Source of the DNA: Doryteuthis pealeii
Taxonomy: Eukaryota > Mollusca > Cephalopoda > Myopsida > Loliginidae
Length of the DNA stretch: 64,000 bases
Reading direction: 5' to 3'
NCBI GenBank assembly: GCA_023376005.1
Contig: CM042147.1
Location: forward strand, 119,592,199 to 119,656,198
Of this stretch, positions 54,325-64,000 are shown one piece after another. Below the pieces are notes generated by a model, which saw only the letters and a program-made list of their open reading frames with translations, did no database searches and was not told the origin of the DNA. Positions within the stretch are counted from its first letter, which is position 1. The number at the start of each line of letters is the position of its first letter. Both the position numbers and the translations under genes were made by a program.

Positions 54325-54860
54325 AGCTTAATATGAATTTACCCAACCTGTTTGCTACAGGGAGGGTGTGCCATAAGGTTGCAAGTATGGGTCTATGGGA
54401 CAGGAAGATGTTTTGGGTGTTTTAAGGTTTAAATGTAGCTGGATATTCTTGGTGTGTGTTCTGAGGGTTTTCGCTTTCAACCCCATCTTATTTGGTGGTC
54501 GCACTGAAAAATAAGGAACGATAAAGAAAGAGACAGAAGGTGATTTTATGATTTTAGGCTTTATTGACCGGTCATAGTCGCCTGTGGCAAGGGCATATCT
54601 CCCTGACCAGTAGGAGTGACTAGACCCAGTTACCGCCTAAACTAGAATGCCCGAGATATTCTTTTGGGGGTGGGAAGTCAGTCCTTTTTGTTGCACATGT
54701 GCGGAGGGTTCTTCCGGTGAAGGCTCATGGGAGTTTTTTTGTTTTTTTTAATTCTAATTTTATTTTATTTTTATTTTAATCCCCACAGCTCATCCAAGCG
54801 AGGATCGAACTCGTAATTTAGTAGTAATGTATCTGCATCAAGATAGTCAAACAGATTATT
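54325..54860 (-). mobile_element. SINE-5, single-unit copy (in duplicated block)
   Basis: Counterpart of 36960-37510, also with one 127-bp-type unit. Confidence 0.6.
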
Positions 54861-54880
54861 TGACCTATAGATGAAATCCA

Positions 54881-55300
54881 GGTAATTTATGAGGAAGTGC
54901 GTTCCGGTCCCCTACCTCCGAAATTGCTGCCTTTAAACCTTTTTTGTCGTAATTCTTATTTTTCTTTTTTTGTCGTAATTCTTATTATCGTAATTTGTTG
55001 TAATCCTCGTTTATTTATAGAAATTTATCATATTTCTTGTTTAGATAGTTTTGAACAGACTGAGATAGATATTTTTGACAAGTAAATAGATTTTTTTCTT
55101 TCGAATGGAAAAAATAAATAAACAAGAATTAAGACAAAAAAGAGCCCCCCACCCCGCTCAAATACATTTAACACCGTAAGTTGGTTGTTTTCTTTCTAGT
55201 AACACCGCTGTGGCGCCGAAGGTTGTGGTCGTTATTTTAAAATTCACCGGGCAGCAATTTCGGAGTCAGGGGATTGGGACGCACTTCCTCATAAATTACC
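54881..55300. mobile_element. MITE-C (in duplicated block)
   Basis: 420 bp, the same length as 37525-37944, with the same flanking GAAATCCA on both sides. The shared target site shows both blocks descend from one insertion. Confidence 0.85.
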
Positions 55301-57981
55301 GAAATCCAAACAGGTACTACTACTCATGGTCAGAATGAACCTGTGAGTAATCACCATGAAGGGGTACTCCACACACTCCAGAATAGGAGCTTCACCATCA
55401 TGGTATAGTGAGAACCCAATGGGAACACGGTTCGTCTATCTTAGTGTACTACAGTACTTAGGGACAGAGAAGAAATGTTGGTAGAAAGATTATGTCGCGT
55501 CAGTCTTCATGGTAGAACACATCTTGTCTCGAAAATCGACAGGAGAATCTACCCCTCTTCCCTCTTCTCTTCTCTCCCCCTCCCTTCTTTCTTCCCTCTC
55601 CTCTTTCTCCCTCTCTCTTCTCTCTCCCCTCTCCCTCTCTCTTCTCAGCAAATGCGAATAAGACGAGACAATAGACATGTAGCCACTTACTTTGGCACTT
55701 GATATCACCACAATAGAACGCTTATTTGACATATTTTTATCTTTAAAAGCATAACAAAACTATTATAAGCCAATCAATCTATACAATTTCCCCTTATCAC
55801 TACTTAACGTATGTCATCAACAATGCTCTATTCAGATAAAAAAGAAATATTGGTTGGAATTTTACATTTCAATAAGAGTAGGAACAGTGAGAGAGAGAGG
55901 GGGAGCCGGGCAAATTTTTTCGCAGGTATATATGTTGATAATACACCGTTTCATTCATCCCACGTGTACTTCAACACCCGTACATTACGAAGAAAAAGTA
56001 GGGAAGGTAAGTTCAGGATCGCCCTTCTTTCCCCATATGCTTTGAAAATTATATTTTTCCTGGCGCCGGAAGCGGTGTTTAATAATTATAATAGAGAAAA
56101 AAAAAAAAACAAACAAGCAGGTATTGAGACTCTAGTAAATAAAACGGTGCTTTTTACTTTCAATAGATGTGCCGTGGAACTTTAGTTTTATTTTTATTTT
56201 TTTATTCAAAGAGATTTTTTCATATACGTTTGTTTTTATTTTTTTATTTTAAGTGTTTACTTAAACTTTTTATAGATTTTTTTCTTCTACGCTTTTTTCT
56301 TTTTTATCTTCATGCTTGATACAAAAAGCGACACGTTTTCTATTTAGAAGTTTATTCATTCAATTATAATGTTTGTTATACAGTTTTTTAAAGAAGATAT
56401 TTTCTCTTGGAGAAAAATAAGAAAACCATTTTTTTTGTTTGTTTTGATGTTGTTTATGTTAGGTAAACATTGTTTACCTAAACTTGTTTTTGTATTTCTT
56501 TACTTGGGAATTTCCTGCTACCCTCCCCTATCCAAAGTTAGTTCCAGGAGATCCTTTATAATATAACGGATCTCACCCTATTGAACTAAAAGAAAAAAAA
56601 ATAATAAAAACATAGGGTCAAGACGATTTACCTGACCCCCTGTTGCTTGTCAGAAAAAAAAGGGCAAGGCCGAAAGGAGACTTCATTTGCTTTTCTATGG
56701 AAACTTACGCGTGGGGAGGGAGCTACATTGACCCTATAATTTGCTTTCGTTGGAGGCGGGTCATGAAAGTTTTGGGTTGGCTTTTTTTTTAAAGCTTATT
56801 TATTTTCATTTTCATTACTTTACACAAATTTCGGGGCAAAAACGCACCTGATTACCTAATTTGTGTGTATGTTGGAGAGATATTGCATTTATTAAGGAAG
56901 ATCTGAGTGCCTTTTTCTTTTTGTTTTGTTTTTCTTAAAAAAGAAAAAAAAAGATAATAAAAAAAATGTATCGTCAAAAATGAAGTAATATTTGCAATAG
57001 ATGTGCTAAAAAATCGTAAAAAAACAACCTATTCTGATATTCTCAAATGTTTGTTTGTTTTTTGTTTGTTTTTTTTTTTCATTTTTTTTAGTGGCTTTCT
57101 CTACCTACATCAATTAAAATATCGATAACAGATGATAACTAACGGTCTGGTATCGAATTTCACGTTGAAATAATCTAGTATCGATTTAACACGTTTAAAA
57201 ACACGGGGCAAGTACGATTGCTCGTCTGGTAGAAAACTAGATCTTTTTCGAAAAGTCAACAATAATTAAATTATCTAATCCGTTTAGCGCAATTGCTGCC
57301 TATAGAGAAGAAAAGAATATTTACCACAGAGTTCTCAATTTTCTTGTAATTGTAAAATTCACAAAGATCCCTAGTTTCAACAGTTAACTTATCAAACATA
57401 AATAAATAAACTATGCCCTCTTTAAAAAAATAAAAATGAAAAAAAAAAAATAAACAAATGAAAATGTTAAAAATATGTAATTAAAATTTTGTTATGCATT
57501 TAATAACTAGAATTTGATTATTTTTGTTGAAATTGAAATATGTTTTGTTTTTGATAAATATTTCCGTTCGTCATTTAAGGTGCCCTAATTCACAATGTAA
57601 AATAATAAGAAACTTTGATGGAAAATTTTCCATAATGATCCACTCCCATCCTCTTCTTCCATAGGGTACTATAAATTTGGTTTGTTTAAATAACTTTATC
57701 ACAAAGGTACTGCTAACTCCTGCAAAGTAAGTAAGAAAAAAGTACTTTTTTAAAAAGATATTTTAAAAGAAATACTTGAGAATACTTTTATTATTTTTTT
57801 TATTTAGTTTTCTAGATATTTGACAAAAAAAAGGGATCCTACTATCACTGATGATAAAGGGCCCCTTTTTTTTTTTTCATTTTAAAAATGATTTTTAAAA
57901 TCTTACTTATTATAATTATATTTTTTAAAAATCTAATTGTAATAATTTAGATTTTTGTATTAAAATCTTAATTACATTTCT

Positions 57982-58014
<33 letters not shown>

Positions 58015-60129
58015 TTCGAATTGACTCATGAGTAGTTAAATATTTTATTAATTTTAATTTTTGGTGAGTCGGGGCTTAGTGCCCCAAACTACTATTTAAA
58101 TAAGTCGATATTGATTCATTAGTAATATTAATTTTGAAGGAAAATAATAGTAGTGTCTTATTTATTTTCAACAGTCGCGTGTGGGGATAATTGAACTCTA
58201 GGAACCCCCCTTTTTTTTTTTAAATTTGGGATTAAGTAGGTTGTGTTTGTGTAGCAGACTTTCCAGTTCCTTCATCAAGCCAATTCTTAGGTTTTGCGAT
58301 TCTGCAGTGTTGCTTCCTATGAAGTTTTAAGATAACGTTGGAAAATACAAAAATGTATCAGTAAAATCTGCGATATAACTTTTAAGTTTGTAACCTTTTA
58401 ATATAAATTCGTTAAAAAAAGCAAGTTATTTCCTGTTTTTAAAATTTAGGTATTAAACTTCCTTTTTTTTTTCTTTCTAATTTTGTCTTTGCTTTCTATC
58501 TATTTGTATTATTCATCACTTTTCAAAAAAATATTCTATGGATCCGTAAAACATATTTAACAACAAACCGGGCGATTTGCGAAAATATTGTCGCCTAAGA
58601 AGAAGAATCATAGGGTATTTACAATAACAAGTTCTTTGCACACAACCACATAAAAAGCGAAACGTTGTATTTTCATTTTTACTTGAGAATTTTAAAAGAT
58701 TTTTTTCTTATTCCTAGAAATAAGATTATTGAAATTTTATTTTATTCTATTACATTTTTTCTTTAAAAATGCTTCAAGTTATGGTGTTCTTTTGAGCGAT
58801 ATTTTTATGTAAACAAAAACAAGCGCTCCATAGTCCATACCTATGACTCTCTCATTCACACACACACACACACACACACACATTTAGAAGTTGGAGTTTT
58901 ATTGACTAAATAATTATTAATTATTTTTATTAAAATTTCAATGTATCTGAAACAAAAGCTATTTCATTTGCGTATCTGCTACGGGTCCTTATTGGCAAAG
59001 CTAAGATGACCGAGCTTAGAGGTGCCATAGTACTCTGGTTAAATTAAGTAAATTAACCCTTCTTGCTAGTCTTCCAAGAAATAAAAAACTAAGCAATATT
59101 TTAGTTGCAGTTTTAAAATTTACCAATTCTAGGAATATTTTCGATCTTACTGGTTCAGTTTCAGTCATAAAATAAATTTCGCCTGATTTGATTTCTCCGG
59201 AGATTTACTATGTATTTGTTTTAAAATATCCCCACTATTTTTTTTTCTTTTCTTTTTAAAATAAAATCTTTCATTTTCACCAAAGTAATTAGATTCGGCA
59301 GATAAATTTAATTACCGAAACTCTAAATGAAAATTATGATTGAGAAATAATGTTTTCATTTTTGCGCCGTTAAATCAACTGAAATTTAACGTAGCCAAAA
59401 ATAAGTTACGACAAGAGGATTTTAAAAAAAATTCTGTGAAAAATAACTAAAATTTCCAGAATTGCTTTTCTTTTGATGAAAATATGTCTGAAATAGTTTT
59501 TTTTCCTGAAATATATTGGGGGAATTTTTTTTTTTTTTTTTTTTTTTTACGAGGTCTACCGCTATTTTATTTATAGCTATTTTTACCCCCCACCCGCTAT
59601 TTTATTTTGTGAGATGAAAAAATGAACCGGAAAAAAAAAACGATTTTTTCTTTTTTTTCTATAAAGATAAGAGTCTGAATAATTATATACGAAGATTGTT
59701 TTGGCGTCTGAGATGGGGGCGCCAACAACAAAAAAACAAAAAAAAACAAAAAAAAACAACGGTGAGCAGCACAAATAATGTTTATTATAAATTTCTCTAA
59801 TCTTCTAATAATTAAGGAAGTTTTATTTACAAGTTGGATGCTTTTTGTTTTCTGTTTTTTTTGTCGTGTTTTTTTTTTTTTTTAAACCTGCTTACCTTGC
59901 TTAAAAAAGAAAAGAAGAAAAAGTAAAGAAAAGTACCCATACTAGCAGACGTGACTGCAGTCTCAGTACTAATTATGGAATATCTACTATTTTATCTATT
60001 TAATTATCTAAAACATTTACATTTTAACAAAAAAGTGGGTCTTTTAATAATCTTTCAATACAATTTTTAATATTTTTAAAAATGTAATTTAATATTTTTC
60101 AAAGGTTTTCGGATGTGTATGACAAAATT

Positions 60130-60350
60130 TTGTTTAGTTCAGTCGGTAGAGCTGGTTCGATACCGGCCCTCGCCAACTCAGCGTATGAGTAGCACAGGGA
60201 TCTGTGCGGTAAAGTGAGGGAGCTGATGGTAGGTGTGGCGCTCCGTCTCAGACGCCAAAACAATCTCCTTGGTCTAGCGATAGTGAAAAGGGGATAGACT
60301 CCCTCGCTGTCTGACTGACACCGACTTTAGGCCACCCCGACGACTACTAT
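60130..60350 (+). mobile_element. SINE-1 with deleted head centre (in duplicated block)
   Basis: Counterpart of 42797-43012, with the same A-box to B-box fusion. Confidence 0.8.
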
Positions 60351-60789
60351 TAGAAAAGTATGTGTGAGGCGGGTGCTTCATTGTTGAGCGACAAAGTGCG
60401 ATAAGATATTACACGTCACAGATTTCAATTTGTTGCTTAATGCTAGTAGACATACAACCGGCAGTTTTGTTTTTTTTTAAATCATTTAAGTTAGTTTACG
60501 GAATGATTTTTAAATCGCCAGTTTCGCCACTTTGACGGTTTTGAAATAAAATAAAATTAGATAAAATTAAAGTTCGATAATGTGGTTCATCATTTTCCAA
60601 ATTCCATTAAAAAAATTCAATACTGCTATATTTAAATTTATCAAAATTATAATTGATTTAAAAATAATAATTTTGTTTGTATCAAATACACATACTCTCC
60701 AAAAGAAGTTCGATCCTCGCTGAATGTTCTATAATTGCGACCTTGTGTCACCTCCGATCCGTGGCGAACGGGTTGGGTAAACAGTAACA

Positions 60790-61200
60790 GGTGCTGATCT
60801 AGTATGTGGCCTACCTTTTTGATTCTGTTATAGTATGTGACCTACCTTTCTGATTCTGTTATACGTACCCGGTTTGAATGTGTCCTACCTCAGTAAGAGT
60901 ATATTTATAGATATAAGTAGTAGGCAATTTATTGAAACTAATTATTCTTCACATATATTCAATTTCAAGAAATGCAATTCAGTCATAAGCTGTATATAGT
61001 AATTAAGAATGATTTAAAAAAATTTTTTTATCCATAACATGAATCAGAGATCTATTTAATTCTAAAATATTCTAAAATTCTGGGTTAGGGTTAGCAGTTA
61101 TTATTATAACCTTATATGTTTTTTATGGTAGGCCACATACTATAAGAGAGACATGATTTCGTAGGCCACATACTATAAATGGTGCCCATTAACACCTACT
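60790..61200. mobile_element. MITE-D (in duplicated block)
   Basis: Counterpart of 43460-43870. A short segment between the second and third CCTACC blocks is shorter here. Confidence 0.65.
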
Positions 61201-62629
61201 CTTCAAAAGAAGTGACCTATTTAGGTAATTTCGTGTAACAATGTTACAAAAAAAACGAGGGAAACATTAATGATTTAGTTAATTCAGGTTTAGCGAGTAC
61301 ATATAGTATACCAAACATATAGAAAAAGTTGGACGACATAAAGTTTGTTTTTTTTTTTCGAAAAATAGTACATGACCTCCTTTTTTCATTTGATTGAAAA
61401 TTTCACCCTTTTCTCTAAAACAATCAATCTGATCCCATTAAATAGAATTCTTGAACAAAAACAAAAAAAGAATTATCACTGATGACCTAAAACTATACAA
61501 CGAATTTTACAATCTGATTTTTTTTTTCTTCATATCTGAAAATCTTAGTTATTTGGAAGATCACAGGTTTCACGAACATAGGAAGCTATTTTTTAAAAAT
61601 CGTGTCCCAGTGGAACTACTTAAAATGTATATAATTTCATTTTTGTATTTCAGCACATAATGTAAATATTGTGAGTATTTGAATGATATATACTCAGTGG
61701 ACCAATAAGTTGAGTATTATAGTCAATTGACACGGCACAGTACAATTTTAAGTCCTGTATGAGATGAATAGATTTTTTTAAATAGTTATTTGTTCAATGT
61801 TCAGAAACCAAGAACTTTTGTCAAAAATAACCAGCACAGAAAAGCATTCCTTTAATTATGTAGTTATCACAACTAAGTTAAGACTGTATATAAAGATATG
61901 AAAAACAAAGTATTAAGAGGATAATATTTTATTATAGGAGCCAATGTTATGTTTCTGTTTGCTTAGGAAACCATCGTCAGGGCATCGTTGATATTCAGTT
62001 TTATAAAAAGATTTAAAAATCAGTGGTTACTAAGCTTTTTTAATGTTGATACTTTGTTGTTGTTTTTTTTTTTTTTTTTTTTTTCTTCTTATTTTAGTAT
62101 ACTCGCGCGTTGGACATTTCAATTGATTTCATCGATTGTTTTTTTGTTTTTTTCTCATTTTTTATTCTTAATTTTTTTTTTTTTTTTTTTTACATATGGT
62201 AGCTTTAGTTGAATTTCAAAATTGTACAAAATGGAAAGGATTAGTAATAGTAACTTTTTTTTCCTTTTTTTAAAACTTCAAACAATAGTTTCTGAAAAGA
62301 CGGTCTTAAAGTGAAATTTATTGGTTGTCTGTAACTGGACATTTCGACTGCATATGATTCCATCTCTGACGTTTCAGCCGCGCTATGATTTTAAAGATTA
62401 AAATGAACTACTAGATGTAATTTAGAATAAAATACAATCATAATGTGTATGAATTTAATACAATGTACATTAATCTATAATTAATGTTCAATTGTTCATT
62501 GTTTTAGTTTAAAAAACGTTTTTACGACAAATCTCAGATCAATAAAAAAAAAAAAAATAGCATGTGTATTATTTTGATTTTTTAAAAATTGTTGTCCTCG
62601 GCTTTATTGTGATACTAGACAAAATGTGG

Positions 62630-63990
62630 CCCATTAAGTCACCCATTCAGCTCAGGGTAGATAATTGAGATTAGGGAAAGGGGAGTTAGCAAAGCGTATA
62701 CAATTTAAAAAAAATAAATACGTCCGGACGAAACCTCGATCATTTTGTTAGCTTTCTAAGAAAGGAAATGTTTGACCTCATTTAAGCTACAGGTTTCTGG
62801 TTGTGAAATTTAACATAGAAATACATTTCAAATTCTCCCGGCTCTTTCTCTCTCTCCTCTCCTCTCCAGAAAAAAAACTAACATTATATAACGAGGAGAT
62901 AGTCAACAGATATATAGAGGGGAAGAAAGAGATAGGCACAGAGTAAAGTAAGGGATTGGTCGGTTTTTGATTTAATTGCAAATTACGACTAATTAGAACC
63001 AATTAAAAATTTTTTCAAACATAATTCAATCTTAAAAGTAAGGAATAATTTAGTATAATTTTCGTGTCATTAAACTAAATAGTAAAAAAGACTTTAGGAA
63101 GCAAAAGTTGATTAACTCAGCTTTAGTATAATAATAGATAGATTAAAAAAAAAAAGAAACCAAACGTAAACTTAGAATAAAATTTGGTAAAAGAAATAAC
63201 TATTATTAGAATATACTAGGCAGTAGCAATAATTTCGTCTGCTAGGAGTTTTAAAAGCAAATTAAAAATAATTAAATCTATTATTTAAGGTCTAACTTTG
63301 TCTAAATCGATAAGTAGTAACATACTGACCATCATTAAAAAAGAAAAAATATCATTACATATGCAGTTTATTTTTAAAAGATTTAAAACCATTTGTTTTG
63401 GTCAATTTCGACTCGATCCGCCATTTAGCCTCGTTTTCGATGATTTTAAGTGCTTGTTTACAATTTTGCCGTAACATTCGCGATTGCAAAAAAAATTACC
63501 AAAATTCAGGTAATTAGATTTTAATGAAATTTTCAGTATTGATTTAACAATCAATGGATTTTATAATGCATCAGTTATTTTATTTCAAAACTTTAATTTA
63601 GTATTTTTGCTATGAAAAATTAATATATAAAATTCATTTAAAATATGAAAGTGCTGATATTAAGTTTAAAATGTTATAATTTTAGATTCTAAAATTAAAT
63701 ATCTACTTAATGCAAGCCTTATTTTTTTAGATAAAAGTAATAAGTTTTGAAGAAAAACTCGATTGAAAATGTACCTCCTCCCCTTTTTAAGCAGAAAAAC
63801 ATCGATGTATAATTTTTTCTTTTATAAAATAATAGCCAATTAAATAATTATCGAAATGAATAAAAAAGAAATCACCAAAAAATTAATTATTTATTATTTT
63901 TTTACATTTTATTTTTCGATTTTCGGTACTTATTTTCTCATAGAAGCGTAACCGTAAAAAAATTTTTTTGTTTCTATTCATAAGTTCGGT
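62630..63990 (+). repeat. REP-X (in duplicated block)
   Basis: Counterpart of 45300-46770. Where it can be compared with the clean copy at 20000-20260 it is closer to that copy than 45960-46280 is. Confidence 0.65.
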
Positions 63991-64000
63991 CTTTTATCTC

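Larger units (their letters stand above)
53205..64000. repeat. Long duplicated block, copy 2
   Basis: Same content and orientation as 35860-46770. It starts in the head of the reversed SINE-1 and runs through REP-3, SINE-5, MITE-C, AT-rich sequence, SINE-1, MITE-D and REP-X to the window edge. The first ~1 kb also shows many indels, as expected at a contig start. No gene supported. Confidence 0.85.

Overview
The window looks like nuclear DNA from an invertebrate animal, AT-rich and crowded with repeats. I infer a lophotrochozoan, most likely a mollusc. The grounds are the one recognisable animal gene (two exons, very long intron, GT/AG splice sites), tRNA-headed SINEs, GATA/GACA/CT/CA/TA microsatellites, palindromic MITEs and hammerhead-ribozyme repeats. 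The species cannot be named from the sequence alone.

Gene content is minimal. The only gene I can support is a TEN1 orthologue, the small OB-fold subunit of the telomere-capping CST complex. It is on the + strand: exon 1 at 5423-5535, an 11.6-kb intron, exon 2 at 17134-17464. A 139-bp unit repeated three times lies directly after its stop codon. A short reverse-transcriptase relic (9740-10027, minus) sits in the intron. I see no other coding sequence. Most other open frames are translations of microsatellites, repeats or low-quality sequence.

Layout. 1-5.4 kb: SINEs, microsatellites and one half MITE. 5.4-17.5 kb: TEN1 and its repeat-filled intron, including a 127-bp minisatellite, nested retroposons and a ~157-bp tandem array. 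17.5-33 kb: dispersed repeats, many nested with clear target-site duplications (TSDs), a 250-bp palindrome, a possible LTR, and palindromic MITE families with 8-bp TSDs. 33.2-34.2 kb: three tandem monomers that each carry a hammerhead self-cleaving ribozyme on the minus strand, followed by five 57-bp units derived from the same sequence. This is the most interesting element in the window. 34.2-35.9 kb: another MITE and SINEs. 35.9-46.8 kb: a block that recurs at 53.2-64.0 kb.

Assembly. The two long blocks are the same locus in the same orientation. Between them lie ~6.3 kb that read like error-rich sequence, including an 830-bp almost pure G/A tract, and a gap of exactly 100 N. The simplest reading is two contig ends, or two haplotypes, that overlap but were scaffolded end to end. 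Everything right of about 45.3 kb should be used with caution.

Repeat names used below are local labels, not database names: SINE-1, SINE-2, SINE-4, SINE-5, REP-3, REP-4, REP-X, REP-Y, MITE-A to MITE-D, FB-1.
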